Shown: one piece after another, positions 1-11,011 of the stretch
Numbering within the stretch: the first letter of the stretch is position 1
Layout: each line of letters opens with the position of its first letter
Assembly: GCA_027946555.1 (NCBI GenBank)
Contig: JAPEVC010000060.1
Location: 100,744-164,743, forward strand
Reading direction: 5' to 3'
DNA length: 64,000 nucleotides
Source of the DNA: Gnomoniopsis sp. IMI 355080
Taxonomy: Eukaryota; Ascomycota; Sordariomycetes; Diaporthales; Gnomoniaceae
Made by a program: the position numbers and the translations under genes
The notes under the pieces: generated by a model
The model's database searches: none
What the model was told of the DNA's origin: nothing
The model's input: only the letters and a program-made list of their open reading frames with translations

Positions 1-1710
1 CCTGGCATCCGGCGGGTCTTCATCCTAGTCGATGCAGCAGGGGTCGTCGACGAAGATCATCTCCGCGGCCTACTTTGCTGGCTAAGGCAGCTTGCACGGC
101 GGAGTGAGTTCAGTGTGTGTGTTGCGTCGACCGCTACCATGCTTAACGGCTCCAGTAGCAGCAGGTCTGCCAAGTCACCCTCGGAGAGCACCCTGCTGAT
201 CCAAGTGCCCGAGGAGAATGCCGAAGACATCCGTCTCTACCTCGACAACCACCTCGTCCCGGACATGGAGGAGCGCTCGGAAATCGGGGCCAAGATGCTC
301 GATCGATCGGCGGGCGTCATGTTGTGGGTGGAGATGGTCACGACGATTGTCAACGAAGCCTCCGAGGAGGGCGTGAGCGGTGAGATCATACTGAGTATGC
401 TCGATGACATTGCGCCACGGCGAAACGGCAGCGAGGGTCTGCTGGATGATCTGTATGCGTGGAAGCTGCGCCGGCTTGGCGGGATTGAGCAGTCCCAGGC
501 GCTGGCCGTCATGCAGTGGGTAATGCTGGTGCCAGAGCCGCTCAGGCTGAACGAGCTCCTGGTTGCGCTGCGGCTGACGTTGCTGGCATGTCGGCGTAGC
601 AACGATAGCGGCAACGGCAGGCTGTGGGACATAAGCAAGACACTGGAGGTCGAACCGGCTATCTCTATGAAGGAGCTTCGGGCGGCCGACGGAGATCCCC
701 TAGGCATTGGTACGACGATGATGGACTCACCTGCGCATTTCTGGAAGTGGCTCAATCAGCTATCGCAGGGACTGCTTCGACTCGAGTCGGAGGGCAGCGC
801 TGAGAGCAACATCTCGAGCGAGCCGCTGGGTTTACAGCGCGTCCGTCCCACACACGAATCCGTGCGCCGCTTCTTTCTCAAGGGAAAAGGCTTCCAAACA
901 CTGCTGCCGACGCCATCGAGCCACGATCCGCACGCCAACGACTCGTTGCCTTCGACGGACCGCTTCATTGACACCAGCTACTACCTCCTCCTCCACCTAT
1001 GTCTTGTCTACCTCAACATCACGGAGCTCGACGCGCTCGGCCGCGAGAAGCCCCCGCTCAACCCGGCCCCAGGCTCGGCACTGCCGCCCATGGAGATGAG
1101 CAAATGGCGTGCGCACGCGGACGCGCAGCGCCGCATGGTCATGTCATCGTACCCATTGCTTCGTTACATAGTCGACCACCTCGTCTTCCACTTACTGTGC
1201 CCGCGCAAGTTCCGCTACTTCCTTCCGCAGAGCGCACTGCTCGCACTGTTCACGGCAAATCGATGTCGCATCTGGCGCCGCTGGACACATCTGCTGGGAT
1301 TCAGCATTGCAGACGCGGCGCCCGAGGCGCTGCTTGAGCGGGCGGGCAATGGTCCCGCGGGGAGGCTGCTGGCGCCAGTATATGGGGCACGGTATCGGCT
1401 GGAGCGGGTACTGAGGCGCGTGTGGCGGATGGCGTTGGAACAGCAGCGTGGCGGTGTTACAACGCCCAGGACGACGCCGCGAAGGTCCCACTTTCGCTCG
1501 CGGAGTGATGTGAGTGACGGGTCTATGGTTTTTATGCTTATGGGTGGTGAGGATCCTCTGAAGGCTAGTTGGCTGGTGCCTACGAGTCCTGGGCGGGCGA
1601 AAGCTGTTGAGGCGGCGCCGAGGGCACTGGCCGGTATAGAGGAGAGTCAGACAGGTGACAAGGAGGGAGTGAATGTGGTGGAAGGGAGGGAGAGTGGTGT
1701 GTCCGTGTGA
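1..1710 (+). CDS. NACHT/STAND NTPase, C-terminal part (5' end outside window)
   Basis: The frame is open from base 1 and ends at TGA 1708-1710, giving at least 569 residues, so the gene starts upstream of the window. Residues 6-14 (VFILVDAAG) sit where STAND/NACHT proteins have the Walker B strand, and about 30 residues later comes the FSVCVAST strand that in this family usually ends in a sensor Ser/Arg. Next is a typical fungal STAND arm: a segment of the form 'DIRLYLDNHL...EIGAKML...AGVMLWVEMV', then a winged-helix-like region and a helical region. This is the layout of fungal NLR-like proteins that sense a ligand and oligomerise, often linked to heterokaryon incompatibility or immunity-like responses; that role is inference. 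The usual DALDE Walker B is degenerate here (DAAGV). The C-terminus (about 480-569) is Arg/Ser-rich and looks disordered, with no ankyrin or WD repeats seen. Confidence 0.75.
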   Translation, partial: PGIRRVFILVDAAGVVDEDHLRGLLCWLRQLARRSEFSVCVASTATMLNGSSSSRSAKSPSESTLLIQVPEENAEDIRLYLDNHLVPDMEERSEIGAKMLDRSAGVMLWVEMVTTIVNEASEEGVSGEIILSMLDDIAPRRNGSEGLLDDLYAWKLRRLGGIEQSQALAVMQWVMLVPEPLRLNELLVALRLTLLACRRSNDSGNGRLWDISKTLEVEPAISMKELRAADGDPLGIGTTMMDSPAHFWKWLNQLSQGLLRLESEGSAESNISSEPLGLQRVRPTHESVRRFFLKGKGFQTLLPTPSSHDPHANDSLPSTDRFIDTSYYLLLHLCLVYLNITELDALGREKPPLNPAPGSALPPMEMSKWRAHADAQRRMVMSSYPLLRYIVDHLVFHLLCPRKFRYFLPQSALLALFTANRCRIWRRWTHLLGFSIADAAPEALLERAGNGPAGRLLAPVYGARYRLERVLRRVWRMALEQQRGGVTTPRTTPRRSHFRSRSDVSDGSMVFMLMGGEDPLKASWLVPTSPGRAKAVEAAPRALAGIEESQTGDKEGVNVVEGRESGVSV

Positions 1711-2727
1711 CCGGGTGTCGACGTACGCCTTATGGACTAGGTGAATACCCAAAGACTGACTCCTCTTGCTCGGAAATCCGAAAGATGCACCTCACATAGA
1801 AAGGGGGGTCATGGTTGCAGCAAGACCTTGGCCGTGGAACCGTCGCCTGATTAATGAGGGCACCTCACATGCAATCGAATCCCATGTTTGTATGGTAACC
1901 AGTAAAGTGCATGTCATTCGGCTAGCACGCACGCGGAAGAATGGCCGCCCTTCAGGGCGACATGTCGGTGCACACACGCCTAGGAAGGAGTCTGTGCCGA
2001 CCTGTATTACAGGTTCAATCTTCACCTAATCGTTTTGCTTGGAATTTGGTACTCTGCTGGACATAGGGACCTTTCAATAAAGATATGCACAGAGTGTAAA
2101 TACTAGATCAAACGCCAGTCGCTTGCGGACATGTAGCCACCTCACTGGCCATGGGTAACCAATGTAGACGGCTATACTTTGAATAGAACAACGATACATT
2201 CATTACTACAATGGAAAATCTCCGCTATAAGCAAGTGCTTCAATTGAATTAATTGTAGCTGCAACGCCGGAGTGGGAATTTTCCTCTGCGCAAGACTCAT
2301 TCATTATACGACGTTAGAGGCCGGAATTACGTCCAAGAATCTTGCAGTGCAACGCATGCTGACTATTTTCCGACCATTGAAAAGACTCGATGAGTACTCA
2401 TGTCTCCTGAGTATGATGCAGGATTGCTAGAGTTATATACATACCCCGAAAGGTCTGCACGGCGCTTTTTCTTTTTTCTTTTTCTTCGATTGAGGAAGCC
2501 CCAGGGGAGGGGGCGCCCTCGAGGACCTTTTTCTAATTTGGAAGGCGGTGACAGTCTCACCGCTTTCCTGTTTCGCCATAGCCCATTCTGCATGACAATC
2601 GTCGAATTTTGGACTGGCAGCGATTCAAGTTGGAGGGGGGCAAAGGCGACAAGATGATGATGTTTGTTCCATCCGAAAGCCGCTCAGTTGGAATAGTACC
2701 CTCTTTTGCAACCTTTCCCAAATCTTC
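1711..2727. other. Intergenic, no gene recognised
   Basis: About 1 kb between the STAND gene and the Mtf1-type gene. Only short ORFs without recognisable protein features occur. A pyrimidine-rich tract at about 2465-2490, some 240 bases before the next start codon, is of the kind often seen in fungal promoters. Confidence 0.5.
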
Positions 2728-4920
2728 ATGTTGTACAATCCAGTGCGCAGCCATGGACGCGCTCTCTTCTTCTCGACACGGCCATGTGCCCACCTGAACG
2801 CGAACCAAATCACGGACTCGAACTTGACTTCGATAAGCGCGAGTGTCCACCTCCAAAGCTTTCCCGGGCCAAAATGGATATCGTACCGTACCAAGGCTTC
2901 CGGCCCTGCCGCCATCGCGGCATCAAAGGGAGGCAGGAAGTTGAAGATGGACATTCTTCAAACACCAAATCCACTGTCCAAGGCGCTGCGAGACACGGGT
3001 GTATGGGACGGCAAGTCGCTGAACAAGGCATTAGCCGTAGAGAACAAGGTGCCCAAGAAGAAAGGAAGGCCTAGCAAGGATGCAGCCAAAAACAAGGAGA
3101 AGGAGGCGCAACCTGAGAAGAAGGATGCTACCAATACGGAAGAAAGCCTCGTTAGGCAGCGCGCCGCCAAAGGTGACAAGTCGCGCGTACAGATTACCAA
3201 CGAAGGCCTTGTCAAGGATATGATCGATTACATTAAGCCCACACTTGAGCGTCATCGGGGCTGCGACCTAGTCTCTGTATATCCGGGCGCGGGGGCGTGG
3301 ACCAAGGCCCTCCATGACGCTGTTCAGCCGCGATCCCATCTCCTCCTCGAGCCTGACGAGAGCACATACCGACCATTCCTCCAGCCGCTGCTCGACCAAG
3401 ACAATGTCCGTTTGGTGCCGAAATCAGGTATCATCTGGGAAGATCTCGACGCAGTCCTCACACCCGAATACCTACCGAATCAAGTGACGTACGATAAGAA
3501 AGCCCATCCCGATGGCCCACCTCGTAACGACACCCTCCTCGTCTCCATGAACCTGGCCATGTTTCCAAAGAAGAGATTCAGCACTTTCCAGTCCGTCTCA
3601 CGAATGGTTCTGTTCCAGCTACTGCAAACGATCCGCACGTCAACTCTCTACCAAAAGTACGGCCAGGTGCGCATGTTCATCTGGATCCCCGACGACGAGA
3701 AGTCCGGAGTTTTGCCGCGCGTGCTGGGTGGGCGTCGACGCAGCGCCATCGAAGGCGAGCTGACCACCCAATATATTGCTGAAGTGTGTGGGCGCGATGT
3801 TGTCGCCGAGGACGATGACGCGAGGGAAAACAAGAGCGCAATCGCGGAAAGCCGCAACACCGACCGCTGGCCGCAGATGGAGCTCGAGAGTGCGCGTTTG
3901 TGCAAGATCAGGATGGAGCAAAGAGGGATAGTAATGCCGCCAGGGAGGTCGACGACGCTCATGAGGAAACTGGATGCGTTGATCGCGCGTCAACCCACGG
4001 CTATGAAGAAGGGCATTTCTATGTGGGAAATGCGTGAAGCGGTCGGCGGAAAGGGCGTTGCTAATGAGACCGAGTACCGCGAGCTCGTCAAAATGCACAA
4101 AAAGAAAGATTTCTTAGCTCAAGATCCTAACTTCCTCCGCCTCAAGGCGCTGGAGCAATACTTCATCAACCTAGACTCGGCCTTCCAACACGCCGTGGAG
4201 TTTAACAAAGAGCACGATGCCATCGTGAAAGCCTACGCAGCCGTTACCAAGGCTCAGGCCACCAAGGGGTCCTCCTCACAGGCTGCCGCCAAGCTGCTTG
4301 CCCGCGCCCAAAAGCTCGAGGCCGCATTCGACGCCTCCGCCCTTTCCCTCCCCAAGTACCGTAGGGAGTACGACTTCATGTCGCGCGACGCCGTGCACAT
4401 CCTCACGCGTCAGCCAAGCCACCTTGGCCCCGTCCTGTCATGGGACCGCCGGCCGTACGAGCCGCTACCGGCCGCAGCGGCCGATTTCTTTCCTAACGTG
4501 CCGTGCGCGCTACTCGACATCGAACCCAAGGCTGCTCACCCGCTACTGCGCTCGATGGGGCCCGGCACCGACAACGCGGGGGACATCTTTGATATGATCC
4601 TTGGGGTGTTGTCCGACTTGATGTCGGGCAGCGTGGAGAAACAGATCAGTGCGCTGTGGCCCGGCGTTAGCGAGGGTGTGCTGCCGCAGTGTGGGTCACT
4701 GACAGATCCAGCGCGGGGTGGAATTCCGTTAAAGGGTGCTGGGGCGATTACAAACCGGTGCCTGAACAGCGAGCAGTTAATGGAGATTCTGGAGGAGTTC
4801 ATGAAGTGGCCTTTCCGACCTAGCCATGCGGATTTGGTGGGACGATTGGCTGCTGAAGAGTTCAGTGATGATGATGCGGAGTTGTATGTGAAAGGAAATG
4901 CTGCATGGCAAACTCCATAG
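2728..4920 (+). CDS. mtf1: Mitochondrial transcription factor 1 / rRNA adenine dimethylase-like protein
   Basis: Single exon, 730 residues, ATG at 2728. The N-terminus is rich in Arg, Ser and aromatic residues and poor in acids, which fits a mitochondrial targeting sequence. Residues about 110-117 (KKKGRPSK) form an AT-hook-like basic patch followed by a Lys/Glu-rich linker. From about 160 the protein matches the KsgA/Dim1/Mtf1 superfamily: SAM-binding motif I (VSVYPGAG, about 183-190), the acidic ribose-binding position in LLLEPDE (about 205-211) and a motif IV-like NLAM segment. In this family Mtf1/TFB proteins help mitochondrial RNA polymerase melt promoters or dimethylate mitochondrial rRNA. 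The degenerate motif IV suggests the transcription-factor branch. It is much longer than yeast Mtf1 (about 340 residues), owing to the N-terminal linker and a long C-terminal region. The family is clear; methylase versus transcription factor is not settled. Confidence 0.8.
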   Translation: MLYNPVRSHGRALFFSTRPCAHLNANQITDSNLTSISASVHLQSFPGPKWISYRTKASGPAAIAASKGGRKLKMDILQTPNPLSKALRDTGVWDGKSLNKALAVENKVPKKKGRPSKDAAKNKEKEAQPEKKDATNTEESLVRQRAAKGDKSRVQITNEGLVKDMIDYIKPTLERHRGCDLVSVYPGAGAWTKALHDAVQPRSHLLLEPDESTYRPFLQPLLDQDNVRLVPKSGIIWEDLDAVLTPEYLPNQVTYDKKAHPDGPPRNDTLLVSMNLAMFPKKRFSTFQSVSRMVLFQLLQTIRTSTLYQKYGQVRMFIWIPDDEKSGVLPRVLGGRRRSAIEGELTTQYIAEVCGRDVVAEDDDARENKSAIAESRNTDRWPQMELESARLCKIRMEQRGIVMPPGRSTTLMRKLDALIARQPTAMKKGISMWEMREAVGGKGVANETEYRELVKMHKKKDFLAQDPNFLRLKALEQYFINLDSAFQHAVEFNKEHDAIVKAYAAVTKAQATKGSSSQAAAKLLARAQKLEAAFDASALSLPKYRREYDFMSRDAVHILTRQPSHLGPVLSWDRRPYEPLPAAAADFFPNVPCALLDIEPKAAHPLLRSMGPGTDNAGDIFDMILGVLSDLMSGSVEKQISALWPGVSEGVLPQCGSLTDPARGGIPLKGAGAITNRCLNSEQLMEILEEFMKWPFRPSHADLVGRLAAEEFSDDDAELYVKGNAAWQTP

Positions 4921-5661
4921 GCTGGCGCGCTTGGATATTAGAGCTAGTCCTTTGGATAACGCTTTGCTAATGAGAAATAACTAGCAACGTACAGCGTTTG
5001 CGGCTCTCACCTCTCTCAGAGAGACATTAACCCCGACCAAGGAGCCCACACCTGAATAATAGGCGTAGCAGTATAGACTTCCAAAGTGCCCAAATGTTCA
5101 AATCACCCTGTTTCTTCACGCCAGACTGGCTGAGGCCTCTATCACCATCTCCCTGCAATCAAGTCTAGTACAGCGAAACATTTCTCGCCCACACCCTCCC
5201 CTTCGTCGCAGCAGCTTTCTCGACCGATGCGTATTGACTCAGCTACGTACTCGTTCAATGATACTGGTGACAGGTGTCAAGCAAAGCTACTTGATAGCTT
5301 CCAAAGTCCAAATGTGCCATGGTGAAAGCGTTCTAGAGCTCAAGTTCCCACCTGCAGTTCGGGTGCTACATAGGCGATATCGGCCCGCCCGGTGCAGAAA
5401 TCGGCAGAATAGTACAAGCACGCCAGTAGACACTGTAAAAGAGCGAAAAAACACCTTCAAACTCAGTTCCAAGTTGTTTTGTGATGTGTGTGTACAACTT
5501 CTCTGCCTCCAGCCCTGGGACATTCAGGAGCATAATTAACAACCATCGCGACCAAAGTCTTGTGTACCGGCAAACGCTGTTCTGACTTCTCACGACCTGC
5601 TTGTTTCTATTGGCACCATACCCCCACTTCGCTCGCAAGACACTCAAAAAAACACGTCGAA
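4921..5661. other. Intergenic, likely MFS gene promoter
   Basis: 740 bases containing only shadow ORFs. The last 100 bases lead into the MFS start codon. No RNA gene or repeat was seen. Confidence 0.5.
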
Positions 5662-7604
5662 ATGGTGAATGCAGAGAAACCGGCCGAGTCCAAGCAGGCC
5701 AAGGCTGAGGCTGAACTTCACGATCAGACCAACCTGCTGCCTCGCGCACAACTTCTCATTGTCTTTGCCACCATGGCATCGGCATTTCTCGTGGCGTACA
5801 GCGATCAGAATGGTATTGCTGTAGCTCTGCCGTCTATGGCCAAAGACCTCAATGCTGGCAACACCATCAGCTGGACCGGTACATCGTCCATGATCGCCAA
5901 TACAGTCTTTCAAGTACGTCCAACGTTCACTCAACTCAATATCGATCCTGCACATGTCGGTGTACCTGGTGCTCTGCTAAAAATTGATTACATGTCAGGT
6001 ACTCTATGGCCGGTTATCTGATATATTTGGGCGAAAGACTATCTATCTATCTGCCGTCCTTCTTCTTGCCATTGGTGATATAATATGTGCGACTGCAGTC
6101 AATGCCCCGATGCTCTATGTCGCTCGTGGCCTTTCGGGAGTTGCAACCGGCGGCGTGAATTCATTGACTATGATGGTCGTCTCGGACATTGTCACCCTCC
6201 AAGAACGTATGTTATTACGACTTGATTCTTTTCCAGACTATATTAACTCGTGTTCACTACTCTGTAAGGCATAAACTGATATTCACGTTTTTAGGTGGAC
6301 GGTATCAAGGTATCCTGGGCAGTTGCATCGGCCTTGGAAACACGATCGGACCTTTCCTCTCCGCTGCATTCACACAGAGCTCCAAGACATCATGGCGTGG
6401 CTTTTTCTTTCTGATCTCTCCGCTCATGCTCTGTTCCGGAGTCGCTTCGTTTTTCCTCCTGCCGTCAACTATGCCAAAGGGGCAGGGCCTAAGGAAGGCC
6501 AAGCTGATTGACTTCTGGGGCCTCGCAACTGGCTCTGTCGCTATCCTTTGCATTCTTATTCCTCTTTCAGGAGGCGGATCGTACTTTGCATGGAATTCGG
6601 CACTTGTCATTTCGATGCTAGCTGTTGGGGTCTCGGCCGCGATCGCCTTTGTAATTGTTGAATGGAAGGTAGCTAAATTGCCAATGGTGCCGAGTGAGTT
6701 CAAACCTAAGTCGTTTGCGGTTTTTGACAAAAGCTGATACTCTGCAGTGACAATGTTCAGAAGTAGGGCAGTGTCGGCCATCTTGGTACAGAACTTTTTG
6801 TTCGGGTATTGCTACTACGCCGGACTCTACTTCATCCCACTTTATCTGCAGAATGTTCGCGGTGTGACACCTCTTGAGTCTGCTGCACTGCTCATCTCAC
6901 TCGTCATTCCGCAAGCAATCTTCTCGGTCGCATCTGGATTCTACATTACCAAATTCTCTCGATACGGCGAGGTCATTTGGTTCGGATTCACTTGTTGGAC
7001 AGTTGGGGCCGGCCTTCTGTGTATCTGGGGCACCGGCACAAACTTTGGAGTCATTGTCATTGCGCAAGTCATGATCGGTGTGGGCGCCGGCAACGTTTTT
7101 CAGCCTTGTCTCATTGCACTACAGGCACACTCGACAAAGGCACTACGAGCTGTGGTCATCTCGAATCGCAACTTCTTGCGTGCCTTGGGCGGAGCTGTGG
7201 GGCTGGCGTGTTGCAGCCAGGTTATGCAGTCGGCTCTGCGCAAAGCACTACCTGAGAATTTGAAGCCGTTGGCACAATCGGCGTACGATCTGCCAGATAA
7301 CCTTACGCCTGAGCAAACCTTCCAGATGCAAGAAGCTTATGCCCAAGCGAGCAGGACGGTCTTTATCTATATGACACCTGTCATTGGCCTGTGTCTGGTC
7401 CTATGTCTCTTTATCAAGGACCGCGGATTGTCCAGGAAGGAGGAACGGCAGCAGATCAAAGCTGAAGATCAAGTCGAGGCACCACAGGTGGTAGTTAATC
7501 ACGAAGTGCGTGAGAGATCCTGCACTCCGAACTCTTCCAAGGATAACGGATTATTGGAGGATAGTCACACTGAAAAGGGTCCAGAGAGTGGTCGGGCGCG
7601 ATAA
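5662..7604 (+). CDS. MFS transporter, DHA2 (14-helix drug:H+ antiporter) type
   Basis: Four exons: 5662-5913, 5999-6206, 6295-6693, 6748-7604, joined to 571 residues. Introns are 85, 88 and 54 bases with GTACGT, GTATGT and GTGAGT donors and AG acceptors. Joining restores the MFS signature motif A GRLSDIFGRK (residues 88-97) directly after the first splice and ERGRYQGILG across the second. The chain is almost wholly hydrophobic helices, with a charged tail after about residue 500. ATG 5662 (MVNAEKP) is chosen because it begins the usual short polar N-terminus. The family exports drugs, toxins or siderophores, or imports small solutes, across the plasma or vacuolar membrane; the substrate cannot be read. 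No biosynthetic genes flank it, so a role in a metabolite cluster is not supported. Confidence 0.88.
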
Positions 7605-8117
7605 CCATTTCAAATCGTCGCATCTCCTAGGCAGTGGATTTTGAAGTGAAGTGATCTTTGTATAGGACCACTATGTGTACATGTCTCGATTGCCGTCCCA
7701 TCCCAACAAGGTGCTGTACGCTGAGCATCATCGTGCCGCGAGCGGGGCGAAAGCCCGTCTGTCCTATACAACCTGTTTGCTGATCAAGCCGGCCTGTGAC
7801 GCGGTTTGTCTTCAATCACTCGCCATTGCTCTGGTAGGGACTGCTGGGTTCGTATTCTGCTCCATCGATAAGGTGTCTTGATCATCCATCTACCCAGGTA
7901 TCCTGTCCGACTCTTGGCTCAAGGTCGAATTCCTCAGCGCTCTCCAGGACTAAACTGTACCTCCATGTTGCAAAAGGAACACAAACACGAGACTTTGGAG
8001 GCCTAGCTTTGTTTTGAGTTACTTTCGGTCCCCCAATTCATCCCTTGATCTCCGTTTGACGCCCACTCGTGAGCGCTGGGGATCTGTTGCGAGTGAGTAG
8101 TCCGCTCCCATCACTGC
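7605..8117. other. Intergenic between convergent genes
   Basis: 513 bases between the ends of the MFS gene (plus) and the lectin gene (minus). It should contain both 3' untranslated regions. No gene recognised. Confidence 0.5.
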
Positions 8118-8862
8118 CTACTGGGTCACAGTACCCAGCGTGCTGTAGCAATACAGCACGCCAGCAGTGTTGCCGACGACTCCGTCTGAGTAAGTTTGAT
8201 GAAATTTGTCAGCGAAAGAAAGAAGCGTAGGCGGATTTGAGGTGAACAGCAGCAGATCGGACCGTTCTAGGGAGCCTTGGAAGGAGGGAATCAATAGGAA
8301 AGTGAGATACTCACTGAGATCGAACTCGTTGAAATACATGTCGTTGCCGCTGCTGTTGGTGCATTTGCATGACAGCGTGGAACCGTCCTGGGCCTCATCT
8401 TGCTCACCGCATCCGCAGTCTGCGTTGCTGCCCCAGTTGCCGCTGATCAGAGGAGTGGAATATTAGTAAAGCCCTCCGTTGTAAGTAGTGTTAGAGACGC
8501 ATAGGAATTGGCTCACTTGTCCATGCCAGAGATTTTACCATCGTCGTCAACGGTGAGGCAGGCGCCGAGGTCGAGACTTGATGCGATGGTTCCGCCGCTC
8601 ATCTCGCAGGTAGCAAATAGCGTGACCGCATGGGGAGCCAGGCCAGACTGCTCCCACCAAATGTCGCTGCATGTGTCGTTGAAGTTGGGCTAGTCCATGT
8701 ATCTCTTGGTTAGCTGAAGTTCCTGGGGAAGATGCTTGGAGCTGGGCAATTTGAAAGAGTGGAGGCAGGGAGTGGTCTGCTAACCTGCCAGTTGTCGGCG
8801 GCGGCAAGTTCGGGGAAGAAGATGCCAAAGATGGCGAGGACAGGGAGTGAGAAAGATTTCAT
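8118..8862 (-). CDS. Secreted cyanovirin-N homology (CVNH) lectin
   Basis: Four exons on the minus strand: 8862-8785, 8689-8517, 8442-8315, 8185-8118; 148 residues. Introns have GTTAGC, GTGAGC and GTGAGT donors and TAG, CAG and CAG acceptors; the first shows a CTAAC branch site. Residues 1-22 (MKSFSLPVLAIFGIFFPELA) look like a signal peptide. The rest has the two-fold CVNH pattern: a Cys pair around NFNDTCSDI and FATCEM, then the SLDLGACL strand and DDDGK turn; the second half repeats this with LSCKCTN, FNEFDLNG, GNTAG and LYCY. The last splice (8315/8185) recreates the diagnostic DLN. CVNH proteins bind mannose-rich or other glycans without enzyme activity. This one is secreted alone, with no LysM or enzyme domain. 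It converges on the MFS gene. Its role could be self-glycan or host-glycan binding; that is inference. Confidence 0.88.
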
Positions 8863-10435
8863 CCTTGCTGCTGATAAAGGTTTTGGAAGAGGGCTGCGTA
8901 GCTCGATGGTATTCTGTGGTGGAAAGGGCTTGTAAGCAATTTCAAGATTTGATGAGAGGTCGACGAGAGGCCAAAAGGTTGAGATTTTGCGGTGTTTGTT
9001 GTTTGTTGCTGAGGTTCCAGATTTGCCACGGCTGTTAATTATAGTACATGACCTTTTCATAATATTTGTTTCCAAGGGAACTTTTGACCACATCACGTGC
9101 AACTGTGTCAAAATGAAGGTAGCCCTTTTTCACCAGAGGTTCCTTTCACTAAGCACTTTCACCAGGTGGGTCCCGATATTCACAAATGGAAGCTAGAGTT
9201 TCCTAGCAGACTTCCATTCCCCAGACTATAGGAAGTTAATGTGGCCAGTCATGGTCTTTCAAAGACTCTTCCATCAGTACCCAAGTTGCCAACAGCATGA
9301 TATTCAGTCTTCAAAGTGCTGAGGCGGCCCAAGAGACACACCATCAACTCATCAAGAAGGCCGTACCTACCTGAGTAGGTATTGAGAAGGACATCAAAAG
9401 GTATGACGATGTAAATCCGTCTCCGTATCAGACAATTGCAACGATTTTTGTCTCGGCATCTAACACACTGACAAGGGAGGCGATGCGAGGTGAGCTGCCC
9501 AGTTTATCATCCTCCTTTCATCACAAGCTCCGGTTGGTAGTTGATGAAGTATCACAGGGCCCTATGTTTTATGGGATGCAAAGCTACAGACCTCGAGAAT
9601 GACTGACGAACATGGAAGCCACAACACATACATGTCGCTCTTCTTGGCAGACTCAGGAATAATCTCCCAGTTGCTATCTAAGCTAGCTGATATGGTAAAA
9701 TGTACTGAGAGATACGAGTATGTTGGAAGTGGCTGGAAAGAAGCCGCTGTGCATATTGAACTTCATGAAACCACTGCATTGAAAGTTTTCGGCGAACGGA
9801 GAGGCACCGACGGACGAAGATTGGTTCAAGCCGGATATTGTATGAGAATATATATCTGCAAGAAAGAATTGCTGTAAGCTATTCTCTCGCTCAACGAAAG
9901 CACTCGTTTCGTATTGGACGAGTGTCATTGTCAACGTCAAACGACCAAAGTGAGAACAGTAGCGTTTCTATCTTGAGCAAAATTCATGTTTCCAAACTGC
10001 TGAAGGACAGGGGAGGGTAAGGCCGTGATGACTGGACTACTTCCAGGGTAGACTGAACAATCGCGTGAGTACTTTAGGTGAATACCTAGGTGGATATCTA
10101 CTATAGCATCACTGGCTTGGCTTCGAATCATTATACAGTACACGTTTTGCTTCAGCGTCTCAGACCGGCTGCAAATCGCGGCGGGGCTGCGTAGCCTCAC
10201 ACTTTGAGAGATGGCAACTATAACCTCTAGCATCTGGGATGGCATCTCTCTGTCAAATCACCAAAGCATGCCAATCGATACCGCACAGACATTACTTCTC
10301 TGTTTGTCCAAGCCCACCAGACCCCTGCAAGTGCTGGCGCACATGTTTCGATCCGTTGCGTTCGGCCCCAACGTGACCCACAAATTTTGCATTATGAGGA
10401 AAAACTTTTTGTCTTCGTCAAGAACAACACGAAAT
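8863..10435. other. Gene-poor spacer
   Basis: About 1.6 kb with only short ORFs lacking recognisable features. It contains the lectin gene promoter at its left end and one ACCTAGGT copy at 10085-10092. Confidence 0.45.
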
Positions 10436-10507
10436 GGGGATATGGTCTAGTGGTATGACGGATCCTTAGCATGGATCAGGTCCCGAGTTCAATTCTTGGT
10501 GTCTCCA
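10436..10507 (+). tRNA. tRNA-Ala (anticodon AGC), no intron
   Basis: A 72-base cloverleaf can be drawn by hand. The acceptor stem is GGGGATA with TGTCTCC (10500-10506), including a G3:U70 pair, the hallmark of alanine tRNAs; the discriminator is A10507. The D arm contains TGGTCTAGTGG, which fits the pol III A box. The anticodon stem is GATCC/GGATC with loop TTAGCAT, giving anticodon AGC. The T arm is CCGAG/CTTGG with loop TTCAATT; the B box is slightly degenerate. A T-rich run follows immediately as terminator. It stands alone between protein genes. Confidence 0.9.
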
Positions 10508-10530
10508 ATTTCTTTTTATTTTTTCTCTAA
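10508..10530 (+). terminator. Pol III terminator of tRNA-Ala
   Basis: The tRNA 3' end is followed at once by several runs of four or more T residues, the normal RNA polymerase III stop signal. Confidence 0.7.
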
Positions 10531-11011
10531 TTTTGCTTTTGCTTTTGGAAACTTCCTCTAGGTGAAGGCTGCTGGCTGAAGGGTATGCGGGGCCTTCACC
10601 CTGCAGGGCTTTCCTGTGGGCTTATGTCATCAGACCGCTGCGAACTGCACTCTAGGGCCGCTTGGATTCCGCCGTGAAACAGCTGCGGTTTAGTGCCCGG
10701 CTACCTACCTAGGTACTGTACATAGGGCCATCGCCTGATACTTGGGTAGTGGCTTCATTGCAGACACCGCCGCGGTGTACTATAATACACCGACGAATCA
10801 CGTTATGATTTTTCTCCGCATTGAATGCTATCAGGTCTTTTCGAGGATACGCCGAGACGCACGGATGATATGGCACTTGCGTTGGTCTTAAGGTGTTCTA
10901 TCAAAATGGTGATAATATGAATATTTGAGATCTCCCAGCCCTGTTAAAATTGATTTGCCACGGGCTGGCACGGATCTGCTCATTAAACTTATATAGACTT
11001 GTCGCAATATT
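10531..11011. other. Intergenic
   Basis: 480 bases without a supported gene. It contains an ACCTAGGT copy at 10707-10714 within a run of CTAC/GTAC words. Confidence 0.45.

Noticed and set aside
5662..7604. MFS transporter as part of a secondary-metabolite cluster
   Set aside because: No polyketide synthase, peptide synthetase, terpene cyclase, P450 or cluster-type transcription factor lies near it.
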